DNA of 64,000 nucleotides from Adhaeribacter aquaticus DSM 16391. Its GTDB lineage: Bacteria > Bacteroidota > Bacteroidia > Cytophagales > Hymenobacteraceae. The notes under the pieces are model-generated. The model was not told the DNA's origin and did no database searches. It was given only the letters and a program-made list of their open reading frames with translations. The stretch spans positions 3,242,634 through 3,306,633 of the forward strand of contig NZ_KI421517.1 of NCBI RefSeq assembly GCF_000473365.1. Reading direction: 5' to 3'. Position numbers and translations under genes: made by a program. Below are positions 19,491 to 29,030 of the stretch, one piece after another; the first letter of the stretch is position 1; each line of letters begins with the position of its first letter.

Positions 19491-20012
19491 TTATTCCAAT
19501 GGCCCAATTAACTCTATAAATGTTCCATCCGGATCCTGAATCAGGAGTAAGTGTGATTTCTGGTTTAATGGGGTCGGCGTATTTCCAAGGAAGGATACAT
19601 TCCTTTGTTTTAATCTTTCAATGACCGACTTAAGGGCTTTTACATTAATAGTAATGTATTGTACACCAGTATCATCTTGTATATAAGTTTGCTTAGGGTG
19701 ATTTGCTTTTTCCCCAAAGCTCATTAGCTTCCACTCATTGGCTTCCGGACTATTTTCCAGTTTTAAAACGGTTACTGAAGCAGGAACACCGTTTGAAAGA
19801 CCTGCCCGCTTTGAAAAATCTTCATTGATGGTGAAGCTATAGGTTTTAACCATTCCTATCCCATTTACATAAAAGTCTAATGACTGATCAAGATCAGATA
19901 CCACTACACCCAGGCCAATTAACTTACTGCTGAAGTTAGATTGCGCATACAAAGTAACACTAAGCAGCCAGGCCACTGCTAAGCAAAAAAGTTTTGGAGC
20001 TATTTTTTTCAT
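19491..20012 (-). CDS. Exported VOC-superfamily (glyoxalase-fold) protein
   Basis: The start at ATG 20012 gives 173 residues; a longer start at 20060 would lie inside the terminator of the upstream susD gene. A signal peptide (MKKIAPKLFCLAVAWLLSV, ending near LYAQS) precedes one VOC domain. Visible motifs are GLGVVVSDLDQSLDFYV and DPDGTFIELIG, the second carrying a likely metal-ligand Glu. Exported VOC proteins are uncommon; association with GH115 and a second VOC gene in the other cluster (43589) suggests a role in handling uronic acid or its 4-O-methyl form, but this is inference. Possible activities include isomerase, epimerase or simple binding. Confidence 0.8.
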   Translation of the reverse strand: MKKIAPKLFCLAVAWLLSVTLYAQSNFSSKLIGLGVVVSDLDQSLDFYVNGIGMVKTYSFTINEDFSKRAGLSNGVPASVTVLKLENSPEANEWKLMSFGEKANHPKQTYIQDDTGVQYITINVKALKSVIERLKQRNVSFLGNTPTPLNQKSHLLLIQDPDGTFIELIGPLE

Positions 20013-20040
20013 GTCTATAAATAAGCTTTGGAATAGAAAA

Positions 20041-20080
20041 TAAAAGATTGGCTGCCCCAAAAGGAGCAGCCAATCTTTTA
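20041..20080 (-). terminator. Terminator between susD and the VOC gene
   Basis: Perfect 15-base arms (20041-20055 and 20066-20080) enclose a 10-base loop, starting 21 bases after the susD stop. The T-rich left side reads A-to-T correctly for the minus strand. It should reduce read-through from susCD into VOC-GH115-SDR-uxuA. Confidence 0.85.
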
Positions 20081-20101
20081 TTTAAACATAAATTAGTCAG
20101 A

Positions 20102-22060
20102 CTATTGATAATTAGGATTTTGGAATTTCGCCTTTTCGTCTGGTGTCATTTGCATAGCATCTAACTGTCCAAGTGGAATCGGGCGCAAATAATGGAAGGG
20201 CTGAATCGTACGATTTACCGTAACCGCCTTATGATCTCCTTTGGCAACTCCCGCAATTTGGTAAGAAGAAGCCAGTTCGTTCCATTTTTGCGTACGCACC
20301 AAATCAAACCAACGGTAACCTTCGCCAAAATACTCCCGCGAACGTTCTGCCAGAATATAGTTGATGTCTATCGTTGCAGGGGTGGCCGCAATCATAGCCG
20401 CACTATTGTCTGCCACTTTGGCCATATTACCATTGTTATCCCAGCGCCATTTGCCCGCGCGAGCCCGAATAACATTTATCAGGTCTCTGGCGCTTTTTCC
20501 AGGTTGGGTTGCTGCCCCTTTTACAGCTGCCTCGGCCGCTATAAAGTAAAACTCAGAGAACTTAGCAATATAAAACGGCCGGGTGCTCGCAGCATTGGGC
20601 TGGCCTAATCCAGTACCATTATCAGTCCGGTAAGGGCCAAGCTTCCAAAGGCCCGGATATACGATGCGGCTAATACCCATCGGCGAGATAACAAAATCTG
20701 ACCGGCCCGGTAATTCTCCTGCTCCAATATTACTTCTGCCGGCGCCGTTAGGATACGTAATTGGCGTGGTTGGTTCCTCGTTCAGGAAAGTGAGTATAGC
20801 GCCCCCAGGACTTACCGGTAAACCATTGGCATTATATAAAACTGCATTATTAACTCCGGCTTTGTTCCAATTGCCCCGATAAACCGTGGTAAAAGTCCCA
20901 TCGTAGCGGGAATCATTTGTTTTGTCAGCGAAGGTGTTGGTAATTGCCCCAATGGTTGGTGCCATCCGGATCCAGGGGCGCCCTAAGGCTTGTACTGCTT
21001 CGCGTTGAACAGAATTTACTGAACTAGTCCAAGTTGGAGTAGTTCCGCTTCTAAGTTCTGTATAATTCCACGTCATAAACCAACCGGCAAAGTTTTCAGG
21101 AGCAGCACCATTACTACTGGTGAGGCTACTTGCATTATAAAATTGGCTAGTTTCCGTATGGTCAGCGTACAGCATTGTTTCTTTATTACGGTCGTTTGTA
21201 GCCACGTTAACATCGTAATAGGTGGCCTGTAAACCATACGGACCTGGATTATCGATAGCAGCTGTTGCTACAGCATAAGCCTGCTGGAAATAATATTGCG
21301 CATTTTTGCCGTCCGGATCGGTCCGGGGAGTTGCTGGATAAGTTGGAATATTATTTGGATTTTCTAACCACCAGGCGTACGTAAGATAAGCTTTGGCTAA
21401 ATAAAGACGGGCAACATTTTTAGAAACACCGCCAATAACCCGTGGGTTTGCTGGTAAATCATTGACTGCTTTAAGTAAATCCGGAAAGATAGCCTTGGTA
21501 TAAACTTCAGGTACCGTATTGCGGACAGAGGTTCTGACAGGTTTTGTATTAAACTTAAGTTCTCCGCCCCCTAAATCCAAAGGTACGCCGCCAAAGGTTT
21601 GTACTAACTCAAAATAATCGAAGGCGCGGAAGAACCGGGCTTCAGAAATCAGCGATTCTGGAATGCCTCCTACAGCGGCAGCATTTTCAATAATACCGCT
21701 AGCTGTATTTATGTTAGAAAAGGCTGCACCCCACAACACATCGGATCGGCTACTGGCGGAATTAAGCTCTCCCTGTCCGGACATATCCATTACCTTAAAG
21801 TTTTGGTCGGCACTCTGGCCCCAGGTTGCTTCGTCAGTACCCGTTTGAGTGGCGTTATAGTAGTAGCCTTGCCCATATATGTAGCGTAAATGGGCATACA
21901 TGGAAGTTAATCCTCCCTGAACGCCTCTTTCGGTCCGGAAGAAACCAGGTTCATAAATACTTCGTGGCTGTTCTTCTAAAATATCGGAGCAACCTGCTAA
22001 AAATAAAGTTAGGGCGGCTGTTCCTATAATAGATTTTATATTATATTTTTTTTTCATCAT
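20102..22060 (-). CDS. SusD/RagB-family outer-membrane lipoprotein
   Basis: SusD proteins sit on the SusC barrel as a lid and bind oligosaccharides at the cell surface. This 652-residue protein has a lipobox LFLAGC with Cys24, a starting RagB region (GFFRTERGVQGGLTSMYAH), TPR-like helices in the first half and the typical C-terminal part RARAGKWRWD ... EYFGEGYRWFDLVRTQKW. Its length is above the usual 500-600 but within the range for xylan loci. It starts 8 bases after susC and ends before a terminator. Placement before GH115 and uxuA indicates import of glucuronoxylan oligosaccharides. Confidence 0.95.
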   Translation of the reverse strand: MMKKKYNIKSIIGTAALTLFLAGCSDILEEQPRSIYEPGFFRTERGVQGGLTSMYAHLRYIYGQGYYYNATQTGTDEATWGQSADQNFKVMDMSGQGELNSASSRSDVLWGAAFSNINTASGIIENAAAVGGIPESLISEARFFRAFDYFELVQTFGGVPLDLGGGELKFNTKPVRTSVRNTVPEVYTKAIFPDLLKAVNDLPANPRVIGGVSKNVARLYLAKAYLTYAWWLENPNNIPTYPATPRTDPDGKNAQYYFQQAYAVATAAIDNPGPYGLQATYYDVNVATNDRNKETMLYADHTETSQFYNASSLTSSNGAAPENFAGWFMTWNYTELRSGTTPTWTSSVNSVQREAVQALGRPWIRMAPTIGAITNTFADKTNDSRYDGTFTTVYRGNWNKAGVNNAVLYNANGLPVSPGGAILTFLNEEPTTPITYPNGAGRSNIGAGELPGRSDFVISPMGISRIVYPGLWKLGPYRTDNGTGLGQPNAASTRPFYIAKFSEFYFIAAEAAVKGAATQPGKSARDLINVIRARAGKWRWDNNGNMAKVADNSAAMIAATPATIDINYILAERSREYFGEGYRWFDLVRTQKWNELASSYQIAGVAKGDHKAVTVNRTIQPFHYLRPIPLGQLDAMQMTPDEKAKFQNPNYQ

Positions 22061-22068
22061 GCTAATAA

Positions 22069-25000
22069 TTAAAATGTTACATTCAAGCCAACCAGATATG
22101 TTCTTGTAGCTGGCGCATTGGCACCTAAGGTTAGGATGCGTCTTAGGTTTTGAGACAAAGCTACAGCCGCGTTTTCGTTTCCAAAGGAGTTTGGTTCCGG
22201 ATCCATGCCTGATTCTTTATGATAAGGCGAGAACAGTACAAATGGGTTCTGGGCAGTAACATAAAGCCGCAGGTTACCAATACCAGCCTTTTTAATTAGG
22301 TTGTTATTGGTGAAGTTATATCCAAGAGAAAGGGTACGGATCTTCAGGTAAGAGGCATTAAAGTAACCCAGTGTGCTACCATATTTTGGATTTTCACTGA
22401 ATAAATATTTGCCAGGTCTAGGGTAGGCAGCATCGGTATTTTCTGGCGTCCAGTAATCTACCTTAACATTATTCCGGCGCCCAGTTAACATATTCAGCCA
22501 ACCTCCTGATCCGTAAAGCGTGCTGTTCACGATTCCACCGCTTTGGAAAGCAGCAACTGCACTAAAATCAAAACCTTTAAAGGAAACACGGGTATTAAAT
22601 CCGCCCTGGAATTTAGGATTTACATTAATAATTTGCCGGTCAGCAGCTCCTATAGCTCTGGTTGGGGTGCCATCTGCATTGTAAGTGCCGGTATATTTTA
22701 CTCTGATTGAGCCTAATGTTTCATCCGGGTTGGCAGTTGGTTCCAGAATATTCCGGTGCGGATCTCCCGCATTCCATAAACCTAATTTTTCATAGTCGAA
22801 GATTACATTTATTGGATGGCCTACAAACCACCAGTTAGCTTCATCCCGTAACTGTCCTCCAGCTAGGGAAACTATTTTGTTACGGTTGGCATACATATTA
22901 ACACCGGCTTCCCAGGTCAAGCCGTTAAGGTTTTCCAGGATCACCCCGTTAAGCGAAAGTTCTACACCTTTATTTTGGGTTTCACCCACGTTTTGCGTAA
23001 CGGCGTTAACACCCGATGTTGCAGGTAGGCCTACCCGTAATAAAAGGTTGTTAGTTTGTGTGTTATAATACTCGACCGTTCCTGACAGGCGACGATTCAG
23101 AAAAGCGAAATCTAAACCAAAATTAAGGGTCTTGGAGAATTCCCAACCTAAGCTAGGGTTTGGTATTTCAGATACATAGAATCCGGTTTGGTAGTTGGTA
23201 GGACCAAAGTTATATGGCCGGGTATCTAAAAGTCCAAGGGTAGCATACGCAGGAACAGATTGGTTAGAAGTCTGACCATAACCTGCGCGTAATTTTAACA
23301 CATCAATAAAAGGAATATTCCGCATAAAGGATTCCCGGGCGATATTCCAGCCTACTGAAATAGCCGGATAGGTATGCCATTTATGACCAGGAGCAAGTCT
23401 GGAGGATCCATCTGAACGTACAGTAGCACTAAACAAATACCTGTCGTCGTAAGAGTACATAACCCGGCCCATATAAGACATTAAGCCGCTTAAGGTATAT
23501 TGTTGCTCTCCGGGTGCAACGGTAATTTCGCCAGCCGCATTTCCTAGATTGTAGTATTGAAAAGCATCGTTAGGAATATCTCTTGCCGCCATCTGTGATC
23601 TGTTGAACGATGTTTCAGAAGCAGAATATAAACCTACTACATTCACATTATGCTTTTGAGCAAAAGTGCGATCGTAGGTTAATAGGTTTTCGATAGTCCA
23701 ATCGGTGGTAACCGAGTTGTTTACAGATGCAGTAGAAGGGGTTTCCGTATTAACAGAATTTATACCTCTTCCGGTGTAACCACCACCCTGCGACTGGCGG
23801 TAATTTAAGCCCAGATTAGCCCGGTATTTTAAACCCTCTACCCCAGGAATCTTAACTTCGCCGAAGAAGGTATTATAGGTTGCAAAGGCTTTGGTTTCGC
23901 TTAACCATCTGTCACTTAAATTCTCTATGATATCTCTTGTTAAAACAAAATTTTCATCTAAAGGCATTCTGACAGTCCTTTTCAGGGTGCCGTCAGGATT
24001 ATAAGGGTTGGCGATGGGTGAAGTACTTAAGGCATTGTATAAACCTATTTGGTTACCTTCCGTCTTATTATAGTTATTGTTAGTCGTAAAACCTACACGA
24101 ACGTAGTTGCCAATTCCCTGATCAAGGCTACCCCGCATGGTATAACGCTTGTATTGGTTAGTCGGAATTACACCCTGATCGTTAAAATAGCCGCCACTAA
24201 AACTATAGCGTCCTTTTTCGGTACCTCCAGATACCCCTAAGTCATGACTGGTAGATACGCCTTTTTTGTAAAGCAAATCCTGCCAATCGGTATATACATC
24301 GTCAGATTCATCTAATGCATTATTGTATAAACCGGCAGCCTTGCGGAGAGCGGCAAATTCCTGACCGTTCATCATCGGGAATTTGGAAAAAACGGTTTTT
24401 AAACCATAGAAACTATTGTAAGTTACTTGTGGTTTCTGACCTATCTTACCACCTTTGGTTGTTACTAGAATAACGCCATTGGCACCACGGGAGCCGTAAA
24501 TAGCGGTGGCAGAGGCATCTTTTAATATATCAATGCTCTGGATATCGTTCGGGTTGATATCACTAATCGATCCGGGATAGGGGATCCCATCCAAAACCAC
24601 CAATGGGTCGTTGCTGGCAGTTAGTGAACGTGCACCCCGAATCCGAATTTGCATGGAGGCACCTGGCCGGGAGGATGTTTGAGCAAACTCCACACCTGGC
24701 AAACGCCCTTGCAAAGCTTGGGTGATATTTCCTGCCGGCACTTCTCGCATTACTTCACCGCTAATGGATGCTACGGAGCCGGTTACAGCTTCTGCCCGTT
24801 GCGTTCCATAACCCACTACTACTACTTCTTCCAAGGCTTTTGTATCAGGCGCCATACTTATATTTAGAGTAGTTTGGTTGCCTACCGGAACTTCTTTTGT
24901 AAGATATCCGATATAGCTCAGAACCAATACAGTATTATTATTAGGAACTGTCAGGGAGAAACGACCATCAACATCTGTAACGGCGCCATTTGTAGTGCCT

Positions 25001-25197
25001 TTAATCAATATACTTACACCCGCCAATCCGGTATTATTCTCAGTAACCCGGCCAGTTATCTGTCGTGACTGAGCATTAACCTGCATAGAAGCTAAGGAAA
25101 AACAGGTTATGAATAACATAACCACCCATTTAAAGCGCTGCCCCTTTGGGGTAAAAGGCGGCGGAACGGACCCATTTTGTAATAGTAGATGATTCAT
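22069..25197 (-). CDS. SusC/RagA-family TonB-linked outer-membrane transporter
   Basis: This 1042-residue protein is the TonB-dependent channel of the pair. A signal sequence ends near QVNAQ (residue 43), followed by a carboxypeptidase-D-like regulatory domain (about 46-125, ITGRVTENNTGLAGVSI), the TonB-box region LEEVVVVGYGTQ, a plug domain with LDGIPYPGSISDINPNDIQS and the family motif DASATAIYGSRGANGVILVTTK, then a 22-strand barrel ending LVGLNVTF. The long positively charged leader before the hydrophobic core is slightly unusual. A LacI-type operator-like site lies about 500 bases upstream. Part of a second susC with a very similar leader survives at 35051. Confidence 0.95.
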   Translation of the reverse strand: MNHLLLQNGSVPPPFTPKGQRFKWVVMLFITCFSLASMQVNAQSRQITGRVTENNTGLAGVSILIKGTTNGAVTDVDGRFSLTVPNNNTVLVLSYIGYLTKEVPVGNQTTLNISMAPDTKALEEVVVVGYGTQRAEAVTGSVASISGEVMREVPAGNITQALQGRLPGVEFAQTSSRPGASMQIRIRGARSLTASNDPLVVLDGIPYPGSISDINPNDIQSIDILKDASATAIYGSRGANGVILVTTKGGKIGQKPQVTYNSFYGLKTVFSKFPMMNGQEFAALRKAAGLYNNALDESDDVYTDWQDLLYKKGVSTSHDLGVSGGTEKGRYSFSGGYFNDQGVIPTNQYKRYTMRGSLDQGIGNYVRVGFTTNNNYNKTEGNQIGLYNALSTSPIANPYNPDGTLKRTVRMPLDENFVLTRDIIENLSDRWLSETKAFATYNTFFGEVKIPGVEGLKYRANLGLNYRQSQGGGYTGRGINSVNTETPSTASVNNSVTTDWTIENLLTYDRTFAQKHNVNVVGLYSASETSFNRSQMAARDIPNDAFQYYNLGNAAGEITVAPGEQQYTLSGLMSYMGRVMYSYDDRYLFSATVRSDGSSRLAPGHKWHTYPAISVGWNIARESFMRNIPFIDVLKLRAGYGQTSNQSVPAYATLGLLDTRPYNFGPTNYQTGFYVSEIPNPSLGWEFSKTLNFGLDFAFLNRRLSGTVEYYNTQTNNLLLRVGLPATSGVNAVTQNVGETQNKGVELSLNGVILENLNGLTWEAGVNMYANRNKIVSLAGGQLRDEANWWFVGHPINVIFDYEKLGLWNAGDPHRNILEPTANPDETLGSIRVKYTGTYNADGTPTRAIGAADRQIINVNPKFQGGFNTRVSFKGFDFSAVAAFQSGGIVNSTLYGSGGWLNMLTGRRNNVKVDYWTPENTDAAYPRPGKYLFSENPKYGSTLGYFNASYLKIRTLSLGYNFTNNNLIKKAGIGNLRLYVTAQNPFVLFSPYHKESGMDPEPNSFGNENAAVALSQNLRRILTLGANAPATRTYLVGLNVTF

Positions 25198-25326
25198 AAA
25201 GTTTGTTTAAGGTGAATAATTGGATTTTAGTAGTAGTATAAAAGTCTAAGCATTAATATTTAAGGATTTTAAAGCAAGAAAGTAACCAGTAGTAGCTCTA
25301 TTGAGTTAGTACTTAACTTAGATTCG

Positions 25327-25407
25327 ATCACACACTATATAAATGCTTGGTCGAGCCTGAGTCGCCCCAACCCACGAACTCTACCTGCATTCATTGAGCT
25401 ACTTCCG
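25327..25407 (-). other. Possible decayed tRNA-like sequence
   Basis: On the minus strand, from about 25406, the sequence begins GGAAGTAGCTCAATGAATGC and continues GGTAGAGTTCGTGGGTT. This looks like a tRNA acceptor/D-arm (GTAGCTCA...GGTAGAG) joined to a T-arm-like piece, with the anticodon arm missing. It cannot be a working tRNA. It could be a relic of integration at a tRNA gene. Confidence 0.25.
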
Positions 25408-25693
25408 GTTACAATGCCTTTTCTATTTTTATAAATTATTCTTTCTGTTATTTATAAAGTCGGATTCTCTTGGATAATTCTGATCAGACTTAAATCGGTT
25501 GATTTGTTAATCTTCTCACACGCTCCTGACATATATTTTTTCACCTCTTTTCTTGTCTTTGAATTTATAATAGTTGTAACTAATTATTATTAATTCTTTA
25601 ATTACTTGTTATTTATGTAATCGGAATAACCTGCTTATAATAGTAATTATGGCACTTAAAGGACTCTGTAAATATCATCATTAAATTTAAAAA

Positions 25694-25707
25694 TGCAATC
25701 GGTTTCA
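25694..25707. promoter_or_regulatory. LacI-type operator-like site upstream of susC
   Basis: TGCAATCGGTTTCA differs by one base from the site at 35303 (TGCAATCGGTTGCA). The flanking bases on both sides, including AAATATCA upstream on the plus strand, are also similar to those around the 35303 site, indicating a duplicated promoter. It probably controls susC at 25197, although the distance is long. Confidence 0.6.
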
Positions 25708-26258
25708 TGTAGTCCAAATTTCAAAATTTTGAAAGCTTTTGTAACATTTAGGTATTATTAAAATATTTAAGTTAATAGGTGGTTTTTTTTGATAAAATTT
25801 AACAAATAGTTTAAAAAAAATATTTTTTATAAATTGTTAGAATAGATGGTAGATAAGTGCTTTGGGGATATTTATAAGCAATCAGGATAGGGGGTATTCA
25901 TTACGTATTAAAAAAAGCTGAATATTAAGATATAATAGCGGAAATAAGCCTATTTAATTTTTCATGTCATGAATCAGGTATTGCAAAAAAAAGATTAATA
26001 AACTTCAATATATTTTCTTTTCAAAATTGGGATTTCTAGAAAAATATTTATTAATATTCAGTTGATTAATGGGTTATAAATAAAATTGAAAAGTAAATTT
26101 TAAAGTTGTAGTAATTTTTGAGGATAAACCCTTTGAGTTATATATAATTTAGAGGATATGGAGAAATTAAGGTTGTTGTGTTTTGGGTTGAATAAATAAT
26201 GTAGAATGAAAAAATTACATGTAGTACACGGTAATAATTAACGTAATAATAAATAATT

Positions 26259-26272
26259 TACAATCGATTACA
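26259..26272. promoter_or_regulatory. Operator-like site before the lacI remnant
   Basis: TACAATCGATTACA is an imperfect palindrome of the same 14-base type as TGCAACCGATTACA at 35967. Each lies 27-28 bases before the first codon of its lacI copy, so the site and the gene were duplicated together. It points to autoregulation of the original gene. Confidence 0.55.
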
Positions 26273-26300
26273 TAATCTGTTGCACCAGATATAAATTAAG

Positions 26301-26772
26301 ATGGTTTTAAGCAGCAATAATAAAAAAGAAATAATAATCTATAATATCGCTAAAGAGATAAATGTTTTTCCGGCTACTGTTAGCAGGGGGGTGAACGATC
26401 ATCCAGCAGTTAATGTAATACCAAGAAAAAAATATTAAAACTTGCTAAAGATATAGGGTACAGAACGAACACTTTTGCAAGTAATTTACGAAAAAAGCAC
26501 ACCAATATGATTGGCCTTATTTTGCCAATTATAAACAGTAACTTTCATCTTTCTCTTATAGCTGGTGTAGAAAAAGTTGTTAATGATGCTGGCTACACTT
26601 TACTTTTTAGCCAGTCATTAGAAGAGGCTTATAAAGAAGAATAAAATGCTAAAACCATGTTTGATAGTCGGGTAGATGGGTTATTGGTTTCGTTAGCTAA
26701 TAATAGTCCAACACAATTATTCTTAGGTCAGAACTGATTATTCGGGAATCTCCTTTACTGAAATTTTATTTA
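26301..26772 (+). pseudogene. Decayed copy of the LacI-family regulator
   Basis: The stretch translates as NNKKEIIIYNIAKEINVFPA and continues TVSRGVNDHPAV, clearly paralogous to the intact regulator at 36008. A one-base loss after about codon 38 shifts the frame, a TAA replaces an alanine codon near RVDGLLVSLA, and about 570 bases of the sugar-binding domain are deleted, joining LLVSLAN directly to the C-terminal LIIRES-type tail. The DNA-binding region is damaged by the frameshift, so no working repressor is expected. It once served a second xylan locus in this region. Confidence 0.9.
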
Positions 26773-27056
26773 TAATTAACTATTTCGGGAGATATGATAA
26801 ATAAACTTTTTAGAATCAGTTTATATTATTTTTCAAATAGATGAATGTAATTGTGGGAAACGGGTAGGTCCCTAAAAAAGCTTTACAGATTATGATTATC
26901 CGATTATAGTATCTTTTATTATAGTATCATAATAATTTTATCATTGCCTTTTTCTCTCCTGCTTTCGCCATTGCTTTCTTAATAGGCCATGCTGCTGAAA
27001 GGCCAGGTTAGGAGTCAGATAATCACAGGAAGCATGGAGCGTAGGTTATTGTAAGT

Positions 27057-27206
27057 TTATATGCTTTTGGCTATAGCAGTTTTAGCTTGTTCAGAAGTAA
27101 GAAAAGCCCGGCAATTAAATTCTACTTTGATGGTTCTGTTAATTCGTACGGCTATGGCATTCTCCCCCTGATAACTCTGGCTGGTATACTGATTCTTCGT
27201 AGTTTC
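27057..27206 (-). pseudogene. Unidentified open fragment, probably a gene remnant
   Basis: A 49-codon minus-strand frame without a start reads NQYTSQSYQGENAIAVRINR and then TIKVEFNCRAFLTSEQ. It looks protein-like and is closed upstream by a stop. GENAIAVRI is loosely like the GENVIAVRV motif of some glycosidase beta-sandwich domains. The parent gene is not recognised. Confidence 0.25.
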
Positions 27207-27280
27207 TTTTTATTAACATTTATTAATTACTTTATATACTTAGTGTAAAGCCATTTCAGGAGTTTGCCGTCTAATTTTAT

Positions 27281-27334
27281 AAAATTTATACCTGGCATTG
27301 CTGTGAAAAAGTAGCAATGCCAGGTATAAATTTT
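27281..27334 (-). terminator. Very strong hairpin terminator
   Basis: Perfect 22-base arms (27281-27302 and 27313-27334) enclose a 10-base loop. It begins 2 bases after the stop codon of the Gfo/Idh gene at 27337. Confidence 0.9.
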
Positions 27335-27336
27335 AT

Positions 27337-28518
27337 TTAAGACTTTAATGTTAGTTTCTGGGCTTGTGCCTGAGCTTTCAAAGCAAGTTCTGTAGCCAGA
27401 AAACAGTGTTCCTGCGTCATAGCTGTTTCAGTCCGGTTTACTATATCATCTACCAGTTGCTGGCCGTAAGGCAATTCTACTTTGCTGCAGTCAACATACC
27501 GCGTTTCTTTTTGGTCAGTCAGGAAAAGGTGATTGCCGCCTTCCCGTCCCCCAATATCAATGTTTTTCCGAATTTCAATGAAACCATCCGTTCCCAAAAT
27601 TGTAAGTCGTCCATCGCCCCAGGATTTTAAGCCGTCGGGCGTAAACCAGTCGACGCGTATATAACCGGTACCGCCATTGCCCCGCACCATTACATCCCCA
27701 AAATCCTCGAATTTAGGATACTGCGGATGGTTGACGTTACCAATTTGAGAGGCCACAATATCTGCTTTAGTAGTACCTGTAAAATAGAGGTATTGGTCAA
27801 ACTGGTGGGAGCCGATGTCGGCAATGATACCTCCAAATAAGTTCCGGTCGAAAAACCACTCTGGGCGGGTAGGGGCGTTCATGCGGTGCGGTCCTAAACC
27901 AATGGTTTGTATCACCTTGCCAATAGCTCCGGCTTTCACGAGTTCACCGGCTTTTACGGTTGCCCGGTTTTCAAAGCGCTCGCTGTACATGATAGAATAG
28001 ATGCGTTTGGTTTCTTTCTGTACCCGGCGGACTTCGGCCAGTTGGTCTAGGGTTGTAATTCCTGGCTTATCTGCCATGTAATCCTTGCCGGACAGCATTA
28101 CCCTAACCCCAAGCGGTGCTCTTTCACTCGCAATTATCGAACTCAGAACAAGTTGAATGGATTTGTCATCTAATATTTCTTTTTCACTTTTAGCAAGTTT
28201 AGCTTCCGGGAAACGTTTGGCAAATGCCGCAACCAGCTCGGGTTCTTTTGCATAAAAAGAAACAAATTGCCCACCGCCCCGCTTCACTGCCTCAACCTGA
28301 GAATAAATATGACCGTGGTTGATGCCGATAACTGAAAATTTGATGCGCGGGGACGCCCACTTTGGTTTAGTTTCCAACTGATTTTCACTTAATTCTTTTA
28401 TTGAGGAATTGGGTAAGGCCAGCGATTCATGGGGAAAAGCGGAAAACATTGCCATTCCGGCAGCAGTAGTAACTGATTCTTTAAGAAACTTACGCCGGTT
28501 AAACTGGGAATTTTTCAT
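27337..28518 (-). CDS. Tat-exported Gfo/Idh/MocA-family oxidoreductase
   Basis: This 393-residue protein has a clear Tat leader (NRRKFLKESV followed by a hydrophobic region, about residues 7-35), so it folds with its cofactor before export. The dehydrogenase part has ISVIGINHGHIYS-like nucleotide-binding sequence (the true text is FSVIGINHGH), MADKPG in place of the usual EKP, and ADIGSHQFDQYLYF, corresponding to the conserved D-x-x-x-H-x-x-D catalytic region. Exported members probably use tightly bound NAD(P) to oxidise or epimerise sugars. It is the last intact gene before a strong terminator, separated from the next upstream Gfo/Idh gene by a truncated gene. Confidence 0.88.
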   Translation of the reverse strand: MKNSQFNRRKFLKESVTTAAGMAMFSAFPHESLALPNSSIKELSENQLETKPKWASPRIKFSVIGINHGHIYSQVEAVKRGGGQFVSFYAKEPELVAAFAKRFPEAKLAKSEKEILDDKSIQLVLSSIIASERAPLGVRVMLSGKDYMADKPGITTLDQLAEVRRVQKETKRIYSIMYSERFENRATVKAGELVKAGAIGKVIQTIGLGPHRMNAPTRPEWFFDRNLFGGIIADIGSHQFDQYLYFTGTTKADIVASQIGNVNHPQYPKFEDFGDVMVRGNGGTGYIRVDWFTPDGLKSWGDGRLTILGTDGFIEIRKNIDIGGREGGNHLFLTDQKETRYVDCSKVELPYGQQLVDDIVNRTETAMTQEHCFLATELALKAQAQAQKLTLKS

Positions 28519-28615
28519 ATTGTGTATAGTAAATGGTGAATAATAGTGGCAAGAAGTTGGTCTTTAATTCTTAATTATGGATGATAGAAAAGTTAGATAA
28601 ATTATTAAAAGCTTT

Positions 28616-28903
28616 TTATTGTTTGAATTGTATCCAATTGACTAAACAAAGTGCCTCCTTAACAACTACAGCCAGTTCCATAGGCTCGTTCAGGTCATCA
28701 GGAAGAATGGTTTTGGTAAAACGGTTTTCTTCCGGGGCATCGGGAATTTCAGCAGCCAGCGAATCTGCATTTTTGCTCTCGTTTAGAATAGTATTTTGAC
28801 CGTTACTATTACCTGTTGTTTTACAACTATGCATCACAAAACCTACAGAGGCATTCAGTAATATTATTACAGTAATTCTTTTTAAATGCTTTCTGATGAA
28901 CAT
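28616..28903 (-). pseudogene. Truncated lipoprotein, probably the start of a PQQ/sorbosone-dehydrogenase-like gene
   Basis: The 95-residue frame begins with a lipoprotein leader (HSCKTT, Cys27) and continues to EENRFTKTILPDDLNEPMEL, a motif I associate with the N-terminus of large secreted sugar dehydrogenase (sorbosone/glucose dehydrogenase propeller) proteins, where it is followed by AVLPDGRVLFVERKG. Here the text after MELAVV loses that pattern and stops. The remainder of the gene is missing. It could still be expressed as a short lipoprotein. It lies between two exported Gfo/Idh genes. Confidence 0.5.
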
Positions 28904-28977
28904 GTACCTGAATTTCTAAAAGGATCAATTTTATAATTTGATTTTTTTGCCCGTGTAGATTTTTGTACAATAGAATT

Positions 28978-29016
28978 GTTTAGAAACACACCCTGGATAA
29001 CCCTGTGTTTCTAAAC
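28978..29016 (-). terminator. Hairpin terminator after the Gfo/Idh lipoprotein gene
   Basis: Perfect 13-base arms (28978-28990 and 29004-29016) enclose a 13-base loop, beginning 14 bases past the stop at 29031. It closes the transcription unit that starts further upstream with uxaC and the transporter. Confidence 0.8.
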
Positions 29017-29030
29017 CTGGGATTACTATT

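Larger units (their letters stand above)
25198..26258. other. Long leader and intergenic region of susC
   Basis: About 1 kb of very AT-rich DNA upstream of susC. It contains a tRNA-like fragment (25327-25407) and an operator-like site (25694-25707) with surrounding sequence shared with the promoter of the susC remnant at 35.3 kb. No intact gene is present. Confidence 0.5.
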
